A DNA stretch of 64,000 bases from Maridesulfovibrio sp. (GTDB lineage Bacteria > Desulfobacterota > Desulfovibrionia > Desulfovibrionales > Desulfovibrionaceae): NCBI RefSeq assembly GCF_963678865.1, contig NZ_OY787459.1, positions 1,206,501 to 1,270,500 of the forward strand. The letters run 5' to 3'. Positions 17,388 through 25,842 of this stretch are shown here, one piece after another. Positions within the stretch are counted from its first letter, which is position 1, and each line of letters starts with the position of its first letter. Made by a program: the position numbers and the translations under genes. Under the pieces are notes generated by a model, which was given only the letters and a program-made list of their open reading frames with translations, ran no database searches and had not been told where the DNA came from.

Positions 17388-19676
17388 TCAACCTGCCAAG
17401 CGGTTAATAACTTCCAGCAGATTACCCTGATCGAAGCTTGACTTGATTATATAGGCATCCGCCCCGGCCTCAACTCCACGCTCACGGTCCTCCGCAGAGC
17501 CAAGCGAAGTAACAAGAATTATCGGCAGGCTGGAGCAGCCGTCCAACTTTCTTACTTTGGAAGTCAAGGTAAAACCATCCATCCGGGGCATCTCCACATC
17601 AGAGACAAGAACATCCGGCAAAGAGTCTTCAATCTTGTGCAGGGCATCCAGACCATCCATAGCTGTAACCACATTGTACCCGGCTGCTTCCAGCACATTT
17701 TTGAGCAACATACGCGAGGTAATGGAGTCTTCGGCTACAAGCACAGTTTTGACTTCAGCCACAGCCTGCCTGTTCACAACAGGCCGTACCCGGCCTCGTG
17801 AATGAATTTCCAAAGCAGTTCGGGTCATATCCGGGGTATGCAGAATAGGAGCAAGTTGACCTGAGCCCAGCATGGAAAAACCGGAAACATTGCGGACTCT
17901 CCTCAGCAGCGAGCCCATACTTTTAGCCATCACTTCCTGCTCACCTGAAAGGCCGTCAACACTGATGGCCACAGCCTTGCGTCCTTTCCCTATGATTAGG
18001 ACTGCCAAGGCATCACCTTCCTGATCACTGCGTTCCTGCTCCAGAACATCCGCAAGGTGGACCAATGGAAGCGGTCTGCCATAAGCCGAAACGGTTTCCT
18101 TGCCCCCGGCAGTTATAATGTCTTCCTGCCGGACCAGCATGACCTTACGGATACCGGATTTTGGAATCACGTGCTGCCTGCCACCGGATTCCACAACTAT
18201 ACCCCTAAACGAAGTAAGGGCAACTGGGATATTAAATATTACCCTGATACCTTTCCCTTTGGGGCTGGCAAGCACAATGCTGCCTCCGAGGGATTCCACC
18301 TTGTCACGGACAATAGCCATTCCCAGTCCTCGGCCTGAAATATCAGTGATTATCTCACTAGTTGACATGCCGGAAAGAAATATCAACTCCAACACGGAAC
18401 GGCGATCCATTTTTTCCGCTTCTTCTACGGAAATAATCCCCTTGCTAACGGCAACGGCCTTGAGACGGTCCTGATCTATTCCCCGTCCGTCATCACCGTA
18501 AATCATCTTGACCGCATCCCGGTCGGTCTGGGTTATTGAAAACTGAATGCTGCCGACAGGGTCCTTCCCCTTGGCGATCCGTTCCTCTTTGCTTTCAATT
18601 CCGTGATCAATGGAGTTACGAATCATATGAATGAGAGGATCATGGAGCATTTCAAGAATCCTGCGGTCAATACGCACCTTCGCGCCACTGGTCTCCAGTC
18701 TGCACTCCTTGCCCTGTTCCAGACTCAGCTTACGGACAATACGAGGAAACACATCCAAAAGCGAAGAAAAAGGGAGCAGCATGGAATCCTTAAAATCATT
18801 CAGCAGACCATCAACTTTGGATGTGAGATCCCACTCAGCCTTCCGGGCAGAAGCTGCAAGCGCACCTGCTTTTTGGGAAAACGCCTTTAGCTTTCTACTC
18901 ATCAGGTCATTAACCTTCAACTCTTCTTCCGAAAGACTGTCCATCCGGCGTTCGTAAACTTCATTAAAAGAACGAACATAATCGGCAAGCATATTTTCGA
19001 GTTCGGCAACTTCCCTAACTCTGGCCCGCTGAGAATTTCGCGATGAAATCAACTCCTCTGTCTGCAGGAGAAGACCGGTCAAAAAAGAAGAACTGACCCG
19101 GACGGTATCGCCCATACCGCCAAGAGTCGACAAATTTTCATGTCTATCCGTCTCTGCGGCAGCAGGTTTATGTGAACAGTCAGCTGCATCATCCCCGGAC
19201 GCAATGACCTCAACGGCGGCTCCCCCACCTGCGGCATCATTTCCGCCGGCCTCAATTTGCTGTGGTGAATCTACCAGCTCTTTCATACGGGATAAAGCCA
19301 GCATAACCGGTGCCGCTGCTGTCGCCCCTGCGGAATCATTTTCTTCTCGCAGAAGGCCATCCAGAAGATCAAGCCAGCCAAGCATCAGGGAACAGGTTGA
19401 AGAAGAAGGAACCAGCTCCATTTTCTTAAGTACGAAAAAAAACGACTCAAATGTCTGGCAGAATTCCTCCACCGCACTGAGCCCTACTGCTCTTGCCGCT
19501 CCTTTGAGGCTGTGCAGTTCGCGGTAGGAAGATTCGACAACCATGGCCAGTTCTTCCTTGCCACAACCTTTTTCAAGCCGCATAAAATCAGCGGAAAGGA
19601 CCTGCATCCTGTCGACACTTTCCCCCCTGAATGCTTTAAGCAGTCTCTGCTTAAGATCACCACCGATCATGGACAT
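17388..19676 (-). CDS. cheA: CheA-REC hybrid chemosensory kinase (WspE-like)
   Basis: About 762 residues. N-terminal Hpt with ELHSLKGAARAVG (His55); a helical dimerisation region; HATPase with HMIRNSIDHGIE, DDGRGID and GRGLGMAIV; a CheW-like P5 domain; and a C-terminal receiver with Asp693 (VSDVEMPRMDG). No P2 CheY-docking domain is apparent between Hpt and P3, as in other CheA-REC proteins. The ATG at 19676 has GGGAG 6 bases upstream; the frame also opens with a TTG at 19682. It should autophosphorylate and pass phosphate to its own receiver, CheB and possibly the hybrid kinase. The gap to cheB is about 125 bp without a clear terminator. Confidence 0.93.
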   Translation of the reverse strand: MSMIGGDLKQRLLKAFRGESVDRMQVLSADFMRLEKGCGKEELAMVVESSYRELHSLKGAARAVGLSAVEEFCQTFESFFFVLKKMELVPSSSTCSLMLGWLDLLDGLLREENDSAGATAAAPVMLALSRMKELVDSPQQIEAGGNDAAGGGAAVEVIASGDDAADCSHKPAAAETDRHENLSTLGGMGDTVRVSSSFLTGLLLQTEELISSRNSQRARVREVAELENMLADYVRSFNEVYERRMDSLSEEELKVNDLMSRKLKAFSQKAGALAASARKAEWDLTSKVDGLLNDFKDSMLLPFSSLLDVFPRIVRKLSLEQGKECRLETSGAKVRIDRRILEMLHDPLIHMIRNSIDHGIESKEERIAKGKDPVGSIQFSITQTDRDAVKMIYGDDGRGIDQDRLKAVAVSKGIISVEEAEKMDRRSVLELIFLSGMSTSEIITDISGRGLGMAIVRDKVESLGGSIVLASPKGKGIRVIFNIPVALTSFRGIVVESGGRQHVIPKSGIRKVMLVRQEDIITAGGKETVSAYGRPLPLVHLADVLEQERSDQEGDALAVLIIGKGRKAVAISVDGLSGEQEVMAKSMGSLLRRVRNVSGFSMLGSGQLAPILHTPDMTRTALEIHSRGRVRPVVNRQAVAEVKTVLVAEDSITSRMLLKNVLEAAGYNVVTAMDGLDALHKIEDSLPDVLVSDVEMPRMDGFTLTSKVRKLDGCSSLPIILVTSLGSAEDRERGVEAGADAYIIKSSFDQGNLLEVINRLAG

Positions 19677-19708
19677 ACCCAACTCCCAGGATTATCCTTT
19701 AAACAGCC

Positions 19709-20275
19709 CTAGATATCACTGCCTACAAATTCATTCACAATCAACGATTCATCCTGCAGAAAAGCCTCTCCGTCCAAAACGATCTTCCTATCGTCAGTAA
19801 CACCAAGGCTGTATTCGGAAATCCGGCCATCACCTTTGGGTAAGGCTTTAAGCTCCCCTTCCGGTATCCGGCTGACTCCAAGGATTTCATCAACGGCAAT
19901 ACAAAATTCAGATTCCCCGCCGGAAAGCATGACTACACCCGGATTTTCAAACTCCAATCCTTCACGGATTCCTAAAAACTTACACATATCAATGACCGCC
20001 CAGAGATGCCCACGCACACTGAGCACTCCAAGGTGAAAATCAGGGGTGCAGGGAACGGCTACGATATCTTCAGGAATCATAACCTCTTTGACAATGGAAG
20101 TTTCCAGACCGTAGACATCCGGTCCCAGACGAAAAAAAACATAGTCGCTCCCTCCGGCAACATTCTCAGATGCAGAATTCTCCAAAGAAGTCTGCAATGC
20201 CATTTTTTTCGCCCTTTTGCGGAGCAACTCCCTGTCACTTTCTTTTTTTAAATAATCCAATGTGCTGCTTTCCAT
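19709..20275 (-). CDS. cheW: CheW coupling protein (WspD-like position)
   Basis: 188 residues. A charged N-terminal extension of about 40 residues precedes a CheW domain (YVFFRLGPDVYGLETSIVKE, then VLSVRGHLWAVIDMCKFLG). CheW couples CheA to receptor arrays. It sits between cheR and cheA, as WspD does. The ATG at 20275 has AGGTGG. A second CheW lies on the other side of cheR. Confidence 0.9.
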   Translation of the reverse strand: MESSTLDYLKKESDRELLRKRAKKMALQTSLENSASENVAGGSDYVFFRLGPDVYGLETSIVKEVMIPEDIVAVPCTPDFHLGVLSVRGHLWAVIDMCKFLGIREGLEFENPGVVMLSGGESEFCIAVDEILGVSRIPEGELKALPKGDGRISEYSLGVTDDRKIVLDGEAFLQDESLIVNEFVGSDI

Positions 20276-20299
20276 GATTCCACCTTTGAATGAATCCTG

Positions 20300-21853
20300 C
20301 TAAACCGTATGATCCTTGACCAGCCGCACCATTTCCATCAAGCGTCCGGCTGTAATGTTGTCGGAAAAAGGAACAGTTTCATCGTGTTCAACTTTCTCCA
20401 ATTCCTGCAAGGCAATTCTAAAATGCCGAAGGGCTGCATTTTTATCCTTGTTTTCAAGATAAACATTTCCAAGCAGCACATGCCCCATTATAAAACCGCT
20501 GTCCAAGAAGACTGCATTTCTCATTTCAGCTACAGCACGATCCCGATCACCCTGCTGCAGGCATATCTGACCAAGCAGAAAATGAGCTTGGGGAGCAATA
20601 CGGTCCAACTCAATTGCTCTTTCGCACCACCGGGCGGCTTCATCCGCAAAACCGGAATCGGCCTTCACCCCGGCTATTTCGAGTAGCGCAGCAGCACGAA
20701 TGTCCTGCGCATGTTCCTGACCGATAATTCTATCATAACAGGCCAAGGCCCCGGCAAAATCACCTTGCAAACGCAGATTCTGCCCCTGTTCCAAAAGCCT
20801 GGCTCCGTCAACATCTTCACCCGCAACCGGACAGTTCTCCTCCGCTTGTTCAACAGGAGTATCTTCAGGCTCATGGATGGGAATATCTATTTCAGCAAAT
20901 GTACCGACTTCTTCCTGCGACTGCTCACCGAAACAGAGCCCGGGAAAAGCAAAATGAAAATCATGATCGCCATGACAGGGGCTTTGGTCTGTAAAATCAA
21001 TACGGAAAGGCTTGTACTGCTCATTCTTCCTAAAAAAAAGAGCACCGTCTAGATTTACAGGTTCGAATTTTCCATGGCTCGTTAACAAGGCAGACTCACT
21101 TGGCGTGGCAATAAGCCACCCTCCGGGAGTCAGGCAATTCCATATTTTATCAAGTACATTATTAACTCCACTTGGAGAAAAATACATAAGTACGTTGCGG
21201 CAAAGAACCACATCCATATCCATGAGCGAAGTCGGGACAGCCGAATCCATAAGATTCAAACGCGACAGATTGACCATTTTTTTAATTGAAGAATCAATGA
21301 GATAGGAATTCGCGCCGACCTTCCTGAAAAATATATCCCTGAACCCAGTATCCGCCGAACGGAAAGACCATCTTCGATAACATCCTTCCTGCGCCTTGAT
21401 CAAAGCGTGGCTGTCAATATCGGTTCCGTAAATGTCCGCCTTCAATCCGGACCGGCGGCAGATCATGGCAATGGTATAAGGTTCCTCCCCGGTGGAACAG
21501 GCCGTAGACCATATCCTGATTGCCCCATTGATACCGCTCCCCGTTCCGCTAAGCTTACGCAGGATCTCATGCTCAAGTACGTTTAGCGCCTTGCTGTCTC
21601 GAAAAAAGAAGGTCTCGCCTATGGTAAGGCGGTTAATAAATTGTTCAAGATCCTTATCCCCGACTGATCTGGAAAGGATATGGTCAAGACAGTCCGAAGC
21701 AGTTACGGTATTGGCCGGAGACTCTTCCCTGTGAAAAAGGATTACAGCGGTACGCAGGTCCTTCCACCTATTCGGGGCAAAATCCAACCCGAACCTATGG
21801 CGAACCATATCCGCAAGTTTGCAGATCCTGTCTTCAGTCAAGGAATTAATCAT
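20300..21853 (-). CDS. cheR: CheR methyltransferase with C-terminal TPRs (WspC-like)
   Basis: About 517 residues. The CheR N-terminal helical domain is followed by the SAM-binding fold: RLTIGETFFFRD, then IRIWSTACSTGEEPYTIAM, DIYGTDID and DVVLCRNVLMYF. After residue about 280 comes a linker rich in acidic residues and then TPR-like repeats (residues about 375-500). It methylates receptor glutamates using SAM. The ATG at 21853 overlaps the upstream cheW stop by 8 bp; a TTG ten codons earlier is less likely. The TPR tail is the WspC hallmark. Confidence 0.92.
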   Translation of the reverse strand: MINSLTEDRICKLADMVRHRFGLDFAPNRWKDLRTAVILFHREESPANTVTASDCLDHILSRSVGDKDLEQFINRLTIGETFFFRDSKALNVLEHEILRKLSGTGSGINGAIRIWSTACSTGEEPYTIAMICRRSGLKADIYGTDIDSHALIKAQEGCYRRWSFRSADTGFRDIFFRKVGANSYLIDSSIKKMVNLSRLNLMDSAVPTSLMDMDVVLCRNVLMYFSPSGVNNVLDKIWNCLTPGGWLIATPSESALLTSHGKFEPVNLDGALFFRKNEQYKPFRIDFTDQSPCHGDHDFHFAFPGLCFGEQSQEEVGTFAEIDIPIHEPEDTPVEQAEENCPVAGEDVDGARLLEQGQNLRLQGDFAGALACYDRIIGQEHAQDIRAAALLEIAGVKADSGFADEAARWCERAIELDRIAPQAHFLLGQICLQQGDRDRAVAEMRNAVFLDSGFIMGHVLLGNVYLENKDKNAALRHFRIALQELEKVEHDETVPFSDNITAGRLMEMVRLVKDHTV

Positions 21854-22325
21854 CTGATGCGGACTCCTCTGCCATGGCCGCAATAGCTTCAGCTAAGTCC
21901 CGTTCCTGATCAGGATCAAGCAGCGCCCCAATCTCCTGCACCAGAATTACATCCGCGCCCAGCCCGGCAAAGGATTTCAGAAAAGAAACTCCGGGCCAGA
22001 TTTCATCCGCACTTCTCACTGTACCTGGATTAATTTCCAGCACATCGCTGATCCGATCCGCAAGCAAAGCCATGCGCCGCCCATGGGCAAAACTGAAAAT
22101 AAGTCTGTCGCTGGGAATTACATCACGTTCTTCAGTACCGATCCTGCCCCGCAAGCCCAGCACTGGAACAACATCACCCCCATAATTAACCACGCCGAGA
22201 ACCGGCTCAGGAGAATCGGGAACCGGGGTAAGCATAACGGCCCGTTCAACCCGGTCTACATCTACAGAAGGCAGGGCGAATTTTACCGTATCAACCTCGA
22301 AAACAATGTAATCATCAGTCTTCAT
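21846..22325 (-). CDS. cheW: CheW coupling protein (WspB-like position)
   Basis: 159 residues, essentially one CheW domain (DYIVFEVDTVKFALPSVDVD, then VLGVVNYGGDVVPVLGLRGR), with an acidic C-terminal tail. It starts 6 bases after the transglycosylase stop and overlaps cheR, so the three are translated together. Two different CheW proteins flanking CheR is the WspB-C-D order. Confidence 0.9.
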   Translation of the reverse strand: MKTDDYIVFEVDTVKFALPSVDVDRVERAVMLTPVPDSPEPVLGVVNYGGDVVPVLGLRGRIGTEERDVIPSDRLIFSFAHGRRMALLADRISDVLEINPGTVRSADEIWPGVSFLKSFAGLGADVILVQEIGALLDPDQERDLAEAIAAMAEESASDD

Positions 22326-22331
22326 AGACCA

Positions 22332-22934
22332 TCACTTTCCGGCCTGACCGGACTTTTCCATAAGCGCATTATATTTTTTCATAACCTTCACCGCATAAGC
22401 CCTTGCCCGGCCCGGCAGGTTATTCGGCGATCCGGTATGATAGGCTCCGATCGCACGCCAGTTGTAACCGTAACGGTCAAGGCAGTAACGTAAAATCCAA
22501 GCCCCGAGACGTAGGTTTTCCTCCGGTTCAAGAGCTTCTGCAGGACTGAGCTTGAATTTCCGTATCCAGTAGGAATTAACCTGCATCAACCCCACGTCAT
22601 AACTCCTGCCCTGATATTTTTCGATTATGGCAAGAGCCTCTTCACGGGTTTCAGGATACACACTTCTGCCCTCAATATTCAAGGCCCATGGATTGTAGCC
22701 GCTTTCGTGATCAGCAATGGCATTCAAAATTTCCGGATGCAGGGAAAATTCTTCAGCCACCTGCCCGAAGAGAGGCGGCACCGGGACCCTCTCCCGCTCG
22801 GCAACTTTCATACGCTGCTGCACTTCATGACGCTGAACAGGAGAATACTCACGTTCCGCATCAAAAGGAATTATTGTCCTAAATAATATGGCTCCGCAAA
22901 GGATTAAATAAAGGGCTACAATAAATCTGGACAT
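22332..22934 (-). CDS. Lytic transglycosylase (SLT family)
   Basis: 200 residues with an N-terminal hydrophobic signal/anchor (residues 4-22) and an SLT goose-lysozyme-like domain. The catalytic Glu77 is in AIADHESGYNPWAL, followed by DVGLMQVNSYWI and the YHTGSP segment. It cleaves peptidoglycan glycan strands to anhydro-muropeptides in the periplasm. It lies 6 bases upstream of cheW and appears to be the first gene of the chemosensory operon, which is unusual. It may open the wall for an apparatus controlled by the system. Confidence 0.88.
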   Translation of the reverse strand: MSRFIVALYLILCGAILFRTIIPFDAEREYSPVQRHEVQQRMKVAERERVPVPPLFGQVAEEFSLHPEILNAIADHESGYNPWALNIEGRSVYPETREEALAIIEKYQGRSYDVGLMQVNSYWIRKFKLSPAEALEPEENLRLGAWILRYCLDRYGYNWRAIGAYHTGSPNNLPGRARAYAVKVMKKYNALMEKSGQAGK

Positions 22935-23033
22935 TAACTATCAGCATCCCAGAAAGCAGTTCAAACATCAGCCAACTTCACAGATTAATACGGCAAAGTC
23001 TGAAAAAAACACCAGACGCCGGAGGCACCATAC

Positions 23034-25469
23034 TTAAAATCTGGATCTTACCTGCTCGGCTTCCTCAAATTTTTCCTGTACTTCAAGGGCCTTTGCCAGA
23101 GTTTCCCAGAACTGCTCCTTTGAAGGTTTGAGCGCCGCACTCTGACGGGCCAACACTTCAGCAACCTGCGGATCCTCGCCTTTTTTGAGATAAATGCGGG
23201 CCAGCATATTCATAGCCGAGGCATCGTTGTGATTGACGTTCAAGGCCTGATGCAGATATTCGCGGGCCTTGTCCATGTCGCCGCGAGCGTAAGACAGGCG
23301 GGCCAGATGACGCATGGTCAAGGCATCTCCGCCTTTGAGGCCGGCGGCCTTGAGATAATACTGCTCGGCCTCGTCCAATCCCCTGTCCTGCTCGGCAAGA
23401 ACTCCCAGCCTTACAAGGGAAAACACGTTCTCCGGCTCCAGCTCAAGACACTTTTCATAAGCTTCGCGGGCCTTGTCCATGCTGCCTAACATCTGACAGG
23501 TCCAGCCCAGATTATACAAGGCCATAATATTTTTGGGCGTAATATCGAGAACTTCTTCAAACTGCTTACGAGCCTGCTCCGGTTTTCCCACCTGCGCGTA
23601 GCAGATACCAAGGGAATTACGGGCAAGTATGTTGTCGGAATCTGCCAGCAGAGCCAGCCGGAACTCCTCGATTGCCCCATAAATATCACCATCCACGTAA
23701 AGACGGTCAGCGGAAATATTCAACGAAACGGAATCGAACTGAGCCACCATGGGCTTCTCAAGCATTAGCGAATGGTCCAGCCCTTTACGGCAATTCTCAA
23801 GAATTTCACTGCGCCTGTAATTGAGGAAAGGAAAGGAAGCTACTCCGGCTGCAAGTTCAATTTCAAAATCATCCACACACTCGCGCACCAGACGCAGCAC
23901 ATTTTCCATTACCGCGTCAGCTTCACCGTGCGGGAAAAAATAAATCAGGCTGTTCAGGCTGTATCGTCCGCCCATGCATGATTCGGCAAAAAAAGTTTCA
24001 GCCCGTGAAGCCACTTTCTGCACCTGTGCATCGGTCAGCTTCTGAAAATTACCCCCCTGCTCCGCAGGATTTGTTGCCAGGCGCAAAACAGCTACGGAAA
24101 ATTTATCCAGATTCTGACGCATGCGGCTATAGCGGCCAATGAACTCCTTGTAGCTGAACAAGCCGGTGATCATATCGCGCTGCGGGGAAGAGTTTGCTTC
24201 CGGTCCTGCCTGGGCATCAAAAAAGCTGTCTTTTTCATTGAGCAGAGTCAGTCTGTCGCCCTCTGTCACGGGCCATGCCGGGTCGCTCAGATGCAAAATC
24301 TCCGCAAAAGCGATTTCCTCCTGCACCTCTATAATGACAACCTCGGCCTTATACATCGTGGGGTAGGTTCCGGAAATACGTTCATCCTCGGTCAGACGGG
24401 CCTGCGTACCGGATTGGTAATCCGGAGACCAAACCAGGAAACGCGCCCCCTCACGGGCATCCACACTCTGCCCGATGGACAAAGCAAGACGCTGCAAAGG
24501 CAAAACTTCCAGAACCTTGGCACCCTTCTGCAAAATATCGGAATAGGCAAAAACACAATTACGCCCGAAATCTTTGGCAGTTGCCACAGCCTTATGGGCT
24601 TTACGCATGAGAATGCGGGCCTGTTCGTCTGCGGAACGCTTGAAATGAGGACCGGAAAGGGACTGCGGATAGTTGGCGTATCCTGCACTTACGCTTATTT
24701 TAATTACGTCCCCGGTCACAGGATCTTTAACAGGAAAACTCTCCACCAGTGCACGCAACTCCTCAGCAAGCTTAGCGCAGGCTTTGGGCCGTCCGTCCGG
24801 GATCAGAAAAGCAAACTTGTCATCAAATATGCGTGCACAGATCACAGACTCGGTAACAACCTCATTAATACGGGAGGCAAGATCAGCTATAATTGTGTCG
24901 CCCAGCCCGTAACCATAACGGTCATTGATGCGCTGAAAATAATCCATATCAAGAACAACTACGCCGACAGAGCCACTGAAAGTAGGTATTCCGGGATCCT
25001 TGCACCCACCTGTAGTGGGCATCATGCAATTCTGAATCAGGTCCAATTCCTTATTCAGTTTGGACATGAAATAATCACGGGTCGCCAAACCGGTAAGCCT
25101 GTCGGTTATTGACCCTTTATAAAGAAGTATCTTTTCCAGTGAACAGGAAGCCAAGGCTTCAAGATAAGGAGGCAAAGCCTCCGGGGCTTCCAGCTCCACC
25201 CCGCGTGCAATAAAATAACAAAGATCACGTCCACGCAAACGCAAAGGAAGCATGAGTTGAGCTTCCTCGGCACTGTAGCGGGCCTCAAGTTTGGCCCGGA
25301 ACTGCCCTTTGGCAGGCTTTGGAAAATAAAGACTATAAGATTCAAAAGGCAGAAATTCCTGAATGAGGTCCTTGAGTGTGTGCTCGTAGAGGATCAAATC
25401 CTGTGGGGAAAGACTTATTCCGGCGGTGAAGAGATTATCCTTGTTCATAGGCAGGGACATAACCCGCAT
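23034..25469 (-). CDS. Tandem degenerate GGDEF domains fused to TPR repeats
   Basis: 811 residues, soluble. An N-terminal region of about 120 residues leads into a GGDEF fold (DRLTGLATRDYFMSKL, VVLDMDYFQRINDRYGYGLG) whose active loop is FDDKF at 215-219 instead of GGDEF. A second GGDEF-like fold (GLFSYKEFIGRYSRM, about 425-580) also lacks the motif. Six or so TPRs follow (about 590-811, for example AIEEFRLALLADSDNILARN). Neither cyclase domain should be active; they could bind GTP or c-di-GMP or only dock partners. No signal peptide. The start at 25469 lacks a good ribosome binding site, and ATGs at 25460 and 25448 are alternatives. It is 99 bp upstream of the transglycosylase, same strand, without a convincing terminator between. 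Confidence 0.85.
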   Translation of the reverse strand: MRVMSLPMNKDNLFTAGISLSPQDLILYEHTLKDLIQEFLPFESYSLYFPKPAKGQFRAKLEARYSAEEAQLMLPLRLRGRDLCYFIARGVELEAPEALPPYLEALASCSLEKILLYKGSITDRLTGLATRDYFMSKLNKELDLIQNCMMPTTGGCKDPGIPTFSGSVGVVVLDMDYFQRINDRYGYGLGDTIIADLASRINEVVTESVICARIFDDKFAFLIPDGRPKACAKLAEELRALVESFPVKDPVTGDVIKISVSAGYANYPQSLSGPHFKRSADEQARILMRKAHKAVATAKDFGRNCVFAYSDILQKGAKVLEVLPLQRLALSIGQSVDAREGARFLVWSPDYQSGTQARLTEDERISGTYPTMYKAEVVIIEVQEEIAFAEILHLSDPAWPVTEGDRLTLLNEKDSFFDAQAGPEANSSPQRDMITGLFSYKEFIGRYSRMRQNLDKFSVAVLRLATNPAEQGGNFQKLTDAQVQKVASRAETFFAESCMGGRYSLNSLIYFFPHGEADAVMENVLRLVRECVDDFEIELAAGVASFPFLNYRRSEILENCRKGLDHSLMLEKPMVAQFDSVSLNISADRLYVDGDIYGAIEEFRLALLADSDNILARNSLGICYAQVGKPEQARKQFEEVLDITPKNIMALYNLGWTCQMLGSMDKAREAYEKCLELEPENVFSLVRLGVLAEQDRGLDEAEQYYLKAAGLKGGDALTMRHLARLSYARGDMDKAREYLHQALNVNHNDASAMNMLARIYLKKGEDPQVAEVLARQSAALKPSKEQFWETLAKALEVQEKFEEAEQVRSRF

Positions 25470-25842
25470 GGAGATTCAAGACAAGCAGGGAGATGGTACA
25501 GCGGGCAGATTACTTTATTAAATGGCAATTCCGCACCTTATTAAAAAATCTACAATTTTGTAAGACATACTAATAACTTTTAACATAATAACTCAAATTC
25601 AAATCATTTGGCATTATATTATTATACGAAAACCATTTTTTTATTAACCAGCTCCACTCCGGAGCATTTCAGCTAAATCTACTAAGCTCAATGGTTAACT
25701 ACACTTTTGAATCTTTTCGAATGACACCAATCTACATTTTTGCACGCTAATTGCAAAAACCCAATAATTATTTGCAGTTTGGTGAGCCGCAAACACACAT
25801 ATTTGTAATTTCACCCTACACTACTTTACAAACGAGAGCTCA
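25470..25842. other. Divergent AT-rich intergenic region
   Basis: A 373-bp gap between the GGDEF-TPR and Cache genes, very A/T rich (for example TATATTATTATA near 25613-25626). It has a small GCTCC/GGAGC hairpin at 25651-25665. It presumably holds both promoters; no clear sigma-28 or sigma-54 box was found. Confidence 0.4.
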
